DNA of 10,592 nucleotides, from the NCBI GenBank assembly GCA_023427705.1, contig JAEZAL010000068.1:1-10592 (forward strand), written 5' to 3'. Both the position numbers and the translations under genes were made by a program. Below, piece by piece: positions 1 to 7,049 of this stretch. Position 1 is the first letter of the stretch. Each line of letters begins with the position of its first letter. The stretch comes from Bacillota bacterium. GTDB lineage: Bacteria > Bacillota > Clostridia > Clostridiales > Clostridiaceae. The notes below the pieces were generated by a model, which was given only the letters and a program-made list of their open reading frames with translations, was not told the origin of the DNA and searched no databases.

Positions 1-1139
1 TCAACATGGATAATTGAGTCATTAGCACCTTTATCTAGTAATTCTTCTGAAGTTAAGCTATCACCATTAACAATACAAGTTGGATATGCTCTACCAAAAG
101 CTAGGTGACAAGCAGCGTTTTCATCGAATAAGGTGTTGTAGAATATTATATTTGAATTAGATATAGGTGAATCATAAGGAACTAAAGCAACTTCACCTAG
201 GTATTTAGAACCTTCATCACTTTCTAATAATTCCTTTAAAGCATCATATCCTTCTTCTGCTTCAAAATCAACTACCTTACCGTCTTTAAAAGTTAATGAG
301 AAGTTATTTATTAAATTACCACCATAACTTAGAGGTTTAGATGAAGTAACAGTACCATTAACTCCATTTCTTTTTGGTAATGTAAATACTTCTTCAGTAG
401 GCATATTAGCATTAAATTCTATTCCAGAATTACATTTTTCAGCACCACCAAGCCATATATGATCCTCAGGAAGTTCAATAGTTAGATCTGTTCCTTGAGA
501 ATTTTTATAGTGTAGTTTTTTAAATTTATGATTATTTAGAAAATCTAAATTTTTATTTATGTTTGCATTATGTTCATCCCAAGCTTTAATAGGGTCATCA
601 TTATTTAACCTTACAACATCAAAAATTACATCCCATAATTTATCTACAGCTTCTTTAGAATTTGAGTTTTTAAATACTTTTGATGCCCAAGCTTCAGTTG
701 GAACTGAAACTACTGTCCAACGAATTTTATTAGACATAGAATAATTATAATACTCTTTTAAGGCTAATTGTCTGCTCTTTTGAAACTCTGATATTTTTTC
801 CATTGGGATACCTTTATATGCATCAGGGTCAGATGCGGAAATAGAAATCACACAACAGCCTTCTCTAGCATAAGAATTATAAGACTCAGATACCCAATTA
901 GGTACATTTTTTAAAGTATCAATAGTTGCATGTTCTAATTTAAGCCTTTGGATGGTTTGATCACCATAATGAACAACAACTTCTTTTGCACCTTCTTCAT
1001 ACCCAACTTTAGCAATAGCTCTTGCAAAATCAACACATTCAATAGGTGAATTTACTAATAGAACTTGATCTTTTTGCAAGTTAACACCTTTTTTTACTGC
1101 TAATTTAGCATATTTTTCTAACATTTTTGTCATATCCAT
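1..1139 (-). CDS. M29-family metallo-aminopeptidase (AmpS/PepS type), 3' end cut by window edge
   Basis: This is an aminopeptidase of the thermophilic M29 family, a cytoplasmic two-metal enzyme that removes N-terminal residues from peptides. 379 complete codons are visible from ATG 1139; the family runs to about 410 residues, so roughly 30 are missing beyond base 1. The protein begins MDMTKMLEKYAKLAVKKG, as M29 members do. Candidate metal and catalytic residues are in family order: E250 in MPTEEVFT, E316 in YLGEVALVP, H345 in ACHLAFG, Y352 in GRAYP and H378 in SIIHVD, whose final Asp codon is cut by the window edge. The start is supported by a GAGGTGA ribosome binding site about 5 bases upstream. 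The gene is divergent from glsA and has its own promoter candidate. The family is firm from these motifs; the substrate range and metal cannot be read from sequence. Confidence 0.93.
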   Translation of the reverse strand, partial: MDMTKMLEKYAKLAVKKGVNLQKDQVLLVNSPIECVDFARAIAKVGYEEGAKEVVVHYGDQTIQRLKLEHATIDTLKNVPNWVSESYNSYAREGCCVISISASDPDAYKGIPMEKISEFQKSRQLALKEYYNYSMSNKIRWTVVSVPTEAWASKVFKNSNSKEAVDKLWDVIFDVVRLNNDDPIKAWDEHNANINKNLDFLNNHKFKKLHYKNSQGTDLTIELPEDHIWLGGAEKCNSGIEFNANMPTEEVFTLPKRNGVNGTVTSSKPLSYGGNLINNFSLTFKDGKVVDFEAEEGYDALKELLESDEGSKYLGEVALVPYDSPISNSNIIFYNTLFDENAACHLAFGRAYPTCIVNGDSLTSEELLDKGANDSIIHV

Positions 1140-1154
1140 AAAAATCACCTCAAC

Positions 1155-1186
1155 TTTATAATATTTATTATTTATAATATTTATTC
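1155..1186. repeat. Tandem duplication of a 16-bp AT-rich unit
   Basis: Two adjacent copies of a unit starting TTTATAATATTTATT (1155-1170 and 1171-1186) match at 15 of 16 positions. They lie in the leader of the aminopeptidase gene, between its promoter candidate and its ribosome binding site. This may be a slippage duplication; no function can be assigned. Confidence 0.6.
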
Positions 1187-1190
1187 TTAC

Positions 1191-1218
1191 ATAATATAGT
1201 AAATTAGTCTAGTGAAAA
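1191..1218 (-). promoter_or_regulatory. Candidate sigma-A promoter for the M29 aminopeptidase
   Basis: On the minus strand, TTTTCA (-35, 1213-1218; 4 of 6 consensus bases) is followed after 16 bases by TATTAT (-10, 1191-1196; 5 of 6). The leader to the start codon would be about 45 bases. Such matches are common in AT-rich DNA, so confidence is moderate at best. Confidence 0.4.
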
Positions 1219-1237
1219 TAAATAAGTATAAATTTTC

Positions 1238-1266
1238 TTGTGCATAATAATAATTATTAATATAAT
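1238..1266 (+). promoter_or_regulatory. Probable sigma-A promoter for glsA
   Basis: TTGTGC (-35, 1238-1243) is separated by exactly 17 bases from a perfect TATAAT (-10, 1261-1266). Transcription would start near 1273, giving a leader of about 35 bases. Only 19 bases separate this -35 from the divergent aminopeptidase -35, so one bound regulator could affect both genes. Confidence 0.65.
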
Positions 1267-1307
1267 ATATATTGCTATAAACGACGGAAAATAAGAGGTG
1301 AAATTTA

Positions 1308-2225
1308 GTGTTTAATTTATTAAATACACTAGTAGAAAAAAATAAAATATACGTAAAAGAAGGCAAAGTTGCATCATATATACCAGCATTATCTAAAGCA
1401 AATGAAGATGATCTTGGAATATATGTGGTAGATTCAAGAGGAAAAGAATATTATTCAGGGGATTATGAAAAAAAATTTACTATGCAAAGTATTTCTAAGA
1501 TAGTTTCTTTAATTTTAGCTATAAGAGATAATGGAAGATACAATGTATTTAAAAAAGTAGATGTTGAGCCTACTGGAATGGGGTTTAATTCAATAGTTAA
1601 TTTAGAAGCTAGTGATACTGGAAAACCGTATAATCCAATGATTAATGCTGGTGCAATAGTTACAACTTCACTAATAGATGGTAATAGCCCAGAAGAAAAG
1701 CTGGAAAAAATACTAGAATTTATGAAGGCTGTAACTAATAATGAAAATATAGATGTAAATGAAGAGGTATATTTATCTGAAAAAGAAACAGGAAATAGAA
1801 ATAGAGCCTTAGCTTACTTTATGAAAAGTACAGGTGTCTTAGAGGGGGATGTAGAAGAAATACTTGATTTATACTTTAAGCAATGTTCTATAGAAGTAAC
1901 CGCAAAGGATTTGGCAAGATTTGGAGCGGTATTAGCTAATGATGGTGTTATACCTTGGACAAATGAAAAGATAATACCTAAGGAAGTATGCAGAATAGTT
2001 AAAACTATTATGGTTAGTTGTGGTATGTATGATGCATCAGGTGAATTTGCTGTTAATGTTGGAATACCAGCTAAGTCAGGGGTAGGAGGAGGAATACTTG
2101 CAACTGTACCAAGAAAATTTGGAATAGGAATTTATGGTCCTTCGTTAGATGAAAAAGGAAACAGTATAGCAGGTATAAAACTAATTAAAGACCTATCAAA
2201 TGAATTAGATTTAAGCATTTTTTAA
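1308..2225 (+). CDS. glsA: Glutaminase (L-glutamine to L-glutamate + ammonia)
   Basis: This is a 305-residue serine-dependent glutaminase with the beta-lactamase/PBP-like fold, the usual length for bacterial GlsA. It hydrolyses glutamine in the cytoplasm, supplying glutamate and ammonia; in other bacteria it also helps acid tolerance. The SxxK motif is S61-I-S-K64, with S61 the nucleophile. Expected substrate-pocket residues are in place: N113 in PMINAGA, E158 and N165 in SEKETGNRNRA, Y189, Y241 in GMYDASGEFA and V259 in KSGVGGG. The start codon is GTG, chosen because an AGAGGTG ribosome binding site (1294-1300) lies 7 bases upstream and the protein then begins where the family does. A good promoter precedes it. 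No convincing intrinsic terminator follows, so read-through into polA is possible. The family call is secure. Confidence 0.96.
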   Translation: MFNLLNTLVEKNKIYVKEGKVASYIPALSKANEDDLGIYVVDSRGKEYYSGDYEKKFTMQSISKIVSLILAIRDNGRYNVFKKVDVEPTGMGFNSIVNLEASDTGKPYNPMINAGAIVTTSLIDGNSPEEKLEKILEFMKAVTNNENIDVNEEVYLSEKETGNRNRALAYFMKSTGVLEGDVEEILDLYFKQCSIEVTAKDLARFGAVLANDGVIPWTNEKIIPKEVCRIVKTIMVSCGMYDASGEFAVNVGIPAKSGVGGGILATVPRKFGIGIYGPSLDEKGNSIAGIKLIKDLSNELDLSIF

Positions 2226-2231
2226 TTCATA

Positions 2232-2266
2232 TATTAATTAAAATGTAATGATTTATTTAATTAATA
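2232..2266. repeat. 11-bp all-AT inverted repeat across the polA -35 region
   Basis: TATTAATTAAA (2232-2242) is perfectly inverted as TTTAATTAATA (2256-2266) around a 13-base spacer. It lies just after the glsA stop and spans the weak polA -35, with the right arm ending 4 bases before the -10. It could be an operator, a weak hairpin after glsA, or chance in AT-rich DNA. It has no GC pairs and no T-run, so it is a poor terminator. Confidence 0.45.
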
Positions 2267-2276
2267 ATAGTATAAT
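2248..2276 (+). promoter_or_regulatory. Candidate sigma-A promoter for the polA operon
   Basis: A perfect TATAAT (2271-2276) is preceded after 17 bases by ATGATT (2248-2253; 3 of 6 consensus bases). Transcription would begin near 2283, about 40 bases before the polA start. The weak -35 suggests modest expression or a need for an activator; this is inference. Confidence 0.5.
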
Positions 2277-2292
2277 TTATATAAAAATAGCT

Positions 2293-2312
2293 TTAAGGAA
2301 TTAATTCCTTAA
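2293..2312. repeat. 20-bp perfect palindrome in the polA leader
   Basis: TTAAGGAATT and AATTCCTTAA form a perfect 20-bp palindrome, about 10 bases after the predicted transcription start and 2 bases before the polA ribosome binding site. In RNA, a stem-loop with a shortened stem could form. The right-arm bases TTCCT (2305-2309) can instead pair with AGGAA (2317-2321) in the ribosome binding site. As DNA it also resembles a dimeric repressor operator. Function is unproven. Confidence 0.6.
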
Positions 2313-2314
2313 TT

Positions 2315-2320
2315 GGAGGA
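2315..2320 (+). promoter_or_regulatory. Ribosome binding site that fixes the polA start
   Basis: GGAGGA lies 5 bases before ATG 2325. An in-frame TTG at 2313 sits directly before and overlaps this site, so it cannot be served by it; the ATG is therefore the start. Confidence 0.85.
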
Positions 2321-2324
2321 AAAA

Positions 2325-4937
2325 ATGGAAAGATTATTGATTTTAGATTCAAACTCTCTTTTAAATAGAGCATTTTATGCTATCCCAGAGCTTACGACTT
2401 CTGAAGGTGTTCATACAAATGCAGTTTATGGATTTGTAAATATGTTATTTAAAATGAGAGCAGAATTAAAGCCAGATTACATAGTAGCTGCTTTTGATAA
2501 AAAGGGACCTACTTTTAGACATAAAGAATATCAAGAGTATAAAGCTGGTAGAAAGAAAATGCCACCAGAACTTGCAGAACAATTTCCAATAGTAAAAGAA
2601 ATTTTAAATTTATTATCAATAACTATTTATGAATTAGAAGGTTTTGAAGCAGATGATATTATTGGATCTTTATCTAAATATGCAGAAAAAAATGATATTG
2701 AAGTATTTATAGTTACAGGAGATAGAGATGCTCTGCAATTAGCTTCAGATAATATAAATGTAATAATAACTAAAAAGGGTGTATCTGAAACAGCTACATA
2801 TAATCATAATAGTTTTATTGAAGAATTTGGAGTAACACCAACTCAATTTATTGATGTAAAAGGATTAATGGGAGATAAATCAGATAATATTCCTGGAGTT
2901 CCTGGAATTGGAGAAAAAACAGCATATAAGTTAATTGAAACATATGGTTCTATTGAAGAAGTATTAAATAATATAGATAATATTAGTGGCAAAAAGTTAA
3001 AAGACAATTTAGAAACATACAAAGAACAAGCTATTTTTAGCAAAAAGTTAGCAACAATAATGACAGATGTTCCTATAGATTTTGATTTAGATGATATAAA
3101 AAGTCAGGAATCATTTAATAAAGATGCCCTAAAAAAAATGTTCTTTAAATTGCAGATGAAAACTTTATTAGATAAGCTTCCTAAGAGTGAAGATGATGAG
3201 AATGAAAAAGATGAAGAAATGGATATAAAACATATAGAAAACTTAACCTCTTTTATAGATTTATCTAAAGAGTTAAAAGACACTATATATATTTCTTTTG
3301 ATTCTAATAATACTGGAATATATTCAGAAATAGAATTAAATAATATTTATATTTCAAATGGCAATGAAAATTACTATGTTAAATTTAGTGAAATTAGTAA
3401 AGAAGATGAGAATTCAGCTAATTTAGCACTAAAGAATATTATGGAGAATAGTGATGTGAAAAAAGTTATCCATAATGGAAAAACTTTAATTACTATTTTA
3501 AATAAGCTAGGAATATCAATTAATGGATTTGAATTTGATACTGCTATAGCTGCTTATTTAATTAATTCTGCAAGAAGTTCCTATGACTTATTATCTTTAA
3601 TTAATGAATATCTAGGAGAAGATGTTAATGGTAATGAGGATGAAATTAAATGTATTGTAAATAGTAAACTAAATGAAATTTATAGTATACTTGCTAATAA
3701 GATTAAAGAAGAAAATATGGAAGAACTATATTATAAGGTAGAGCATCCATTAATATTTGTTTTATCTTCAATGGAATCTTTAGGTTTTAAGGTAAATAAA
3801 GAAATGTTAGATGATTTAGCTATAAAATTTAAAGAAGAAATAGGAAAGACAGAGAAAGAAATATTTGAATTAGCAGAAGAAGAGTTTAATATTAGTTCAC
3901 CAAAGCAATTAGGGAAAATTCTTTTTGAAAAGTTGGATTTACCTGTTATAAAGAAAACTAAGACAGGATATTCAACAAATGCTGAAGTATTAGAGAAACT
4001 TCAAGACAAACATGCAATAATACCTAAAATTACTTATTACAGACAAATAACAAAGCTTAATTCTACTTATGTGGAAGGATTAAAGAATGTTATAGATGTT
4101 GATGGGAAGATACATTCAACTTTCAATCAAACTGTAACTACAACAGGAAGATTATCTAGTACAGAACCTAACCTTCAAAATATTCCTATAAAATATGAGA
4201 TGGGAAGAGAGATTAGAAAAGTATTTATTCCAAATGAGCCAGGTGATGTATTACTATCATGTGACTATTCACAAATTGAGCTTAGAGTTTTAGCTGAAAT
4301 GTCTCAAGATAAAAATATGATTAATGCTTTTAAGGATCATAGTGATATTCATAGAAAAACAGCATCAGAAGTATTTAAGGTTCCAGTAGAAGAAGTAACT
4401 TCATTAATGAGAAGCAGAGCAAAGGCTGTAAATTTTGGTATAATATATGGTATTAGTGATTTTAGTCTTTCTCAAGATTTACACATAACTAAGAAGGAAG
4501 CTTCAGAATATATGGCTATTTATTTTGAAAGGTATCCTAATATAAAAGTTTATCTAGATAGCTTAAAAGAGGAAGCTAAGGAAAAGGGATTTGTTCTAAC
4601 TATTTTAAATAGAAGAAGATTTATTCCAGAAATAAAATCTTCCAATAAAATAGTTAAGGCTTTAGGAGAAAGATTAGTTATGAATGCTCCTATACAAGGA
4701 AGTGCAGCTGATATAATTAAATTAGCTATGGTAAATGTTTATAATAAGTTAAATGAACTTAATTTGAAGAGTGAAATTATATTACAAGTTCATGATGAAC
4801 TTATACTGAATGTAAAATCTGATGAATTAGAACAAATAAAAGCTTTAGTAAAAGATGAGATGGAAAATGTACTAAAAATGGATGTACCTTTAGAAGTAGA
4901 TATAAATATAGGTAATACGTGGTATGATGCGAAGTAG
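2325..4937 (+). CDS. polA: DNA polymerase I
   Basis: This is an 870-residue DNA polymerase I, used for gap filling in repair and RNA primer removal. The N-terminal 5' nuclease (about 1-285) shows LDSNSLLNRAFYA, LEGFEADDIIG, TGDRDALQLAS and GLMGDKSDNIPGVPGIGEKTA. The middle 3'-5' exonuclease-like domain (about 305-440) looks inactive: the DxE motif reads D326-S-N328, and the second-motif Asp is replaced by Leu at about 388 (HNGKTL). The polymerase domain has motif A CDYSQIELR (Asp647), the O-helix region RAKAVNFGIIYG (about 698-709) and motif C QVHDE (H823, D824). Loss of proofreading residues is also known in Bacillus-type PolA. Two inverted repeats lie in its leader. coaE follows after 14 bases with its ribosome binding site overlapping the polA stop, so co-transcription is likely. 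Confidence 0.98.
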   Translation: MERLLILDSNSLLNRAFYAIPELTTSEGVHTNAVYGFVNMLFKMRAELKPDYIVAAFDKKGPTFRHKEYQEYKAGRKKMPPELAEQFPIVKEILNLLSITIYELEGFEADDIIGSLSKYAEKNDIEVFIVTGDRDALQLASDNINVIITKKGVSETATYNHNSFIEEFGVTPTQFIDVKGLMGDKSDNIPGVPGIGEKTAYKLIETYGSIEEVLNNIDNISGKKLKDNLETYKEQAIFSKKLATIMTDVPIDFDLDDIKSQESFNKDALKKMFFKLQMKTLLDKLPKSEDDENEKDEEMDIKHIENLTSFIDLSKELKDTIYISFDSNNTGIYSEIELNNIYISNGNENYYVKFSEISKEDENSANLALKNIMENSDVKKVIHNGKTLITILNKLGISINGFEFDTAIAAYLINSARSSYDLLSLINEYLGEDVNGNEDEIKCIVNSKLNEIYSILANKIKEENMEELYYKVEHPLIFVLSSMESLGFKVNKEMLDDLAIKFKEEIGKTEKEIFELAEEEFNISSPKQLGKILFEKLDLPVIKKTKTGYSTNAEVLEKLQDKHAIIPKITYYRQITKLNSTYVEGLKNVIDVDGKIHSTFNQTVTTTGRLSSTEPNLQNIPIKYEMGREIRKVFIPNEPGDVLLSCDYSQIELRVLAEMSQDKNMINAFKDHSDIHRKTASEVFKVPVEEVTSLMRSRAKAVNFGIIYGISDFSLSQDLHITKKEASEYMAIYFERYPNIKVYLDSLKEEAKEKGFVLTILNRRRFIPEIKSSNKIVKALGERLVMNAPIQGSAADIIKLAMVNVYNKLNELNLKSEIILQVHDELILNVKSDELEQIKALVKDEMENVLKMDVPLEVDINIGNTWYDAK

Positions 4938-4951
4938 GGAGGCCTAATAGA

Positions 4952-5554
4952 ATGATCAAAATAGGGTTAACTGGAGGAATTGGTTCAGGAAAAAGCACTG
5001 TATCTAAAATGCTAATAGATAATGGGTTTAAAGTAATAGATGCAGATAATATTTCAAAAGAAGTTTTAATTAAGTATCCAGAAATAATAGATAAAATTAA
5101 AATAGAATTTGGAAGTGGCTTTTTTGATTGGAGAGGTGAATTTAGAAGAAGGGAATTTGGAAATCATATATTTAGATTTCCAAAGCAAAGAAAAAAGTAT
5201 GAGGAGATTATAATACCATATATAAAAAAAGAAATTTACAATGAAATTGAAAGTTATGAAAAAGCAGGAACTAGTATAGTAATACTAGATGCTCCAACTT
5301 TAATAGAAAATAATCTTCATACAGATATGGATTATATAATAGTGGTTTGGGTAGATAATAATACACAAGTTATTAGATTAAAAAATAGAGATAGACTATC
5401 TAGGGAAGAGGCTATAAATAGAATGAACTCACAATTACCTTTAGATCAAAAGAGGGATTATGCCCATATAATTATAGATAATAATGGAGATTTATTAAAA
5501 ACTAAGAATCAAGTAGATAAGGTAATTGACTTTTTAAATGTAGTAAATAGGTAA
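4952..5554 (+). CDS. coaE: Dephospho-CoA kinase
   Basis: This 200-residue cytoplasmic enzyme catalyses the last step of coenzyme A synthesis, ATP-dependent phosphorylation of dephospho-CoA on the ribose 3' hydroxyl. The P-loop is G8-G-I-G-S-G-K-S15, followed by VIDAD (28-32), which supplies a catalytic Asp. DAPTLIENNL (113-122) matches the family's D-x-PLLFE motif, and the C-terminal part has R-x3-R followed by the Q-LPLDQKRDYAHIIIDNNG segment. The usual LNxIxHP motif is changed to YEEIIIP (83-89), losing its His while keeping the Pro; the acceptor region otherwise looks intact (RREFGNHIF, 66-74). The start is supported by AGGGAGG (4936-4942), 9 bases upstream and overlapping the polA stop. 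A lytic transglycosylase follows after 10 bases. Length and motifs are typical. Confidence 0.95.
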   Translation: MIKIGLTGGIGSGKSTVSKMLIDNGFKVIDADNISKEVLIKYPEIIDKIKIEFGSGFFDWRGEFRRREFGNHIFRFPKQRKKYEEIIIPYIKKEIYNEIESYEKAGTSIVILDAPTLIENNLHTDMDYIIVVWVDNNTQVIRLKNRDRLSREEAINRMNSQLPLDQKRDYAHIIIDNNGDLLKTKNQVDKVIDFLNVVNR

Positions 5555-5564
5555 GGAGAAAGTA

Positions 5565-6113
5565 ATGAAATTTAAGCGTATATTAACTATTTTAATTGCA
5601 ATACTTATATTTTATTTTGGATTTATGTTTGCAATAAAAAAATATGTGTATCCTTACAAATATAATGAATATGTAAATAAATATAGTGAGGAATATGGCT
5701 TAGATCCGTATCTTGTTTTAGCAGTAATTAAAACGGAAAGTAATTTTGATAAAACAGCAGTTTCTAAAAAAGATGCTAAGGGATTGATGCAGATAATGGA
5801 TACAACAGGTGAGTGGGTAGCAGAGGAATTAAATATTAATTACTTTATGCCATCAATGTTGTTTGATCCAGAATTAAATATTAAAATGGGATCATGGTAT
5901 CTCAATAACTTAGAAGAAGAATTTGATGATAATTTGGATTTAGTTTTAGCCGCATATAATGGTGGAAGTGGAAATGTAAATAAGTGGTTAAGTCATGAAG
6001 AGTATTCTGCAGATGGAGAAAACTTAGATTATATTCCTTTTCCAGAAACAAAAAAGTATGTAGATAAAGTAAAGGTAAATTATAATATTTATAAATACCT
6101 ATATGATAAATAA
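5565..6113 (+). CDS. Membrane-anchored lytic murein transglycosylase (Slt/GH23-type)
   Basis: This 182-residue protein has one N-terminal hydrophobic segment (about 5-24) after a short basic MKFKR start, which should anchor it with the catalytic domain outside the membrane. No lipobox cysteine is visible. The SLT domain (about 33-180) contains EYGLDPYLVLAVIKTESNFD with catalytic Glu58, then AKGLMQIM (71-78), LAAYNGGSGNV (128-138) and ETKKYVDKV (161-169), the ordered motifs of this family. It should cleave the MurNAc-GlcNAc bond of peptidoglycan, leaving 1,6-anhydro ends, in wall remodelling. It is compact, with only the catalytic domain and no LysM or SH3 wall-binding module. AAGGAG (5553-5558) overlaps the coaE stop, so it is the last gene of the polA-coaE unit. 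Its stop codon is inside the terminator stem. Confidence 0.94.
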   Translation: MKFKRILTILIAILIFYFGFMFAIKKYVYPYKYNEYVNKYSEEYGLDPYLVLAVIKTESNFDKTAVSKKDAKGLMQIMDTTGEWVAEELNINYFMPSMLFDPELNIKMGSWYLNNLEEEFDDNLDLVLAAYNGGSGNVNKWLSHEEYSADGENLDYIPFPETKKYVDKVKVNYNIYKYLYDK

Positions 6114-6141
6114 AGAGCTGTTTAAAAACAGCTCTTTATTT
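6111..6141. terminator. Bidirectional intrinsic terminator between convergent genes
   Basis: TAAAGAGCTGTTT (6111-6123) is perfectly inverted at 6126-6138 (AAACAGCTCTTTA), a 13-bp stem whose ends supply A- and T-rich tails on both strands. It ends the polA-coaE-transglycosylase unit and, read the other way, the methyltransferase gene. The transglycosylase stop codon is part of the stem. Confidence 0.85.
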
Positions 6142-6145
6142 AATA

Positions 6146-7012
6146 TTAACTAAATATTGCAGTAACCCATTCATTACTTTGGTATTTCTCTTCTAATTTA
6201 AATCCATAACCTTCAACAATTGATTTAACTTTGTCAAAGCTCCATTCTACTAGACCTGATACTAATAGTTTACCGTTAGGAGATAGGTGTTCTTTTATAA
6301 AACTCATAAATAATTCAGTTTCTTCTCCACCTATATTAATATATATCCAATCAAAGTTTTCTTCAATTTTAACTTCTCCATTAAGTGCATTACCTACTAA
6401 AGTTTCAATATTATAGATTCCATTAAGAGAAGCATTTAATTCTACTTCATCTTTAACATCTCTAATATCTAATGCTGTTACTTTAGAAGCTCCTATTATT
6501 GCAGAAGCAATAGATAATATACCAGAACCAGTTCCAATATCTAAAACTTTTTTATTACATAAATCTATTTTAGTTAAAATTATATTTAATAAGTCTTTAG
6601 TAGTCTCATGTAATCCTGTTCCAAAGGCACCTTGAGAAATAAATGATATTTTATTAATATTCTTATCACATACATCCTTATCAGGAGATGCAAGTACCCA
6701 ATTATCATTTATTTCAATGACAGGAAAGTCATAAGATTCATAATCACAATTAATTTCTTCAATAGAAATACAGTTACTATTTATTAAATTAGAAACTTTA
6801 TTCTTAAATAAATCTAAATTATTTAAATCTTCATCATATGCTATTTTAATATCAATTGTATTAACTTCTTTCTCTAAATATCCGTAACCATACTCATCAG
6901 TTGTAATTTCTAAAGGACTCTCGTAAAAAACATTAAATATATCGTTAATTTGTAATAATTCTATTGTTGCATCTAAATTCTTAAATTCAACATTATAGGT
7001 TAATATGTACAT
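6146..7012 (-). CDS. PrmA-like class I SAM-dependent methyltransferase (ribosomal protein L11 methyltransferase family)
   Basis: This 288-residue protein has the PrmA layout: an N-terminal alpha/beta recognition domain (about 1-115), then a Rossmann methyltransferase domain. It shows QGAFGTGLHETT (127-138), the SAM-binding motif LDIGTGSGILSIA (157-169) and an acidic LDIRD (181-185). The motif IV region reads YINIGGEE (224-231) where PrmA proteins usually have (V)ANILA or ANL-type sequence, and the usual Pro-Gly before AFGTG is Ser-Gln-Gly here. In clostridia the standard prmA sits beside dnaK/dnaJ; here there is no such neighbour, so this may be a second paralogue with another protein target, and I withhold the symbol. 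GGGGGA precedes ATG 7012 and a strong promoter lies upstream. It converges on the polA operon and shares its terminator. The methyltransferase family is clear; the substrate is not. Confidence 0.85.
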   Translation of the reverse strand: MYILTYNVEFKNLDATIELLQINDIFNVFYESPLEITTDEYGYGYLEKEVNTIDIKIAYDEDLNNLDLFKNKVSNLINSNCISIEEINCDYESYDFPVIEINDNWVLASPDKDVCDKNINKISFISQGAFGTGLHETTKDLLNIILTKIDLCNKKVLDIGTGSGILSIASAIIGASKVTALDIRDVKDEVELNASLNGIYNIETLVGNALNGEVKIEENFDWIYINIGGEETELFMSFIKEHLSPNGKLLVSGLVEWSFDKVKSIVEGYGFKLEEKYQSNEWVTAIFS

Positions 7013-7049
7013 AGTAAATCCCCCAAATCAATTAATTGTAACATTATTG

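Noticed and set aside
559..744. Short plus-strand open frame
   Set aside because: It lies wholly inside the M29 aminopeptidase coding region on the other strand, has no ribosome binding site and no recognisable motif.
2313..2324. TTG at 2313 as the polA start
   Set aside because: It lies directly before the GGAGGA ribosome binding site and overlaps it; ATG 2325 has correct spacing and matches the family N terminus (MERLLILDSNSLLNRAFYA).
2843..3043. Minus-strand open frame inside polA
   Set aside because: Antisense to the well-conserved 5' nuclease helix-hairpin-helix region; no start signals.
4801..4998. Minus-strand open frame across the polA-coaE junction
   Set aside because: Antisense to polA motif C and the coaE P-loop; composition is only the complement of the real genes.
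6231..6416. Plus-strand open frame inside the methyltransferase gene
   Set aside because: Complement of the conserved methyltransferase domain, without ribosome binding site.
7029..7038. CAATTAATTG palindrome before the methyltransferase gene
   Set aside because: A 10-bp AT-rich palindrome is expected by chance in DNA of this composition.
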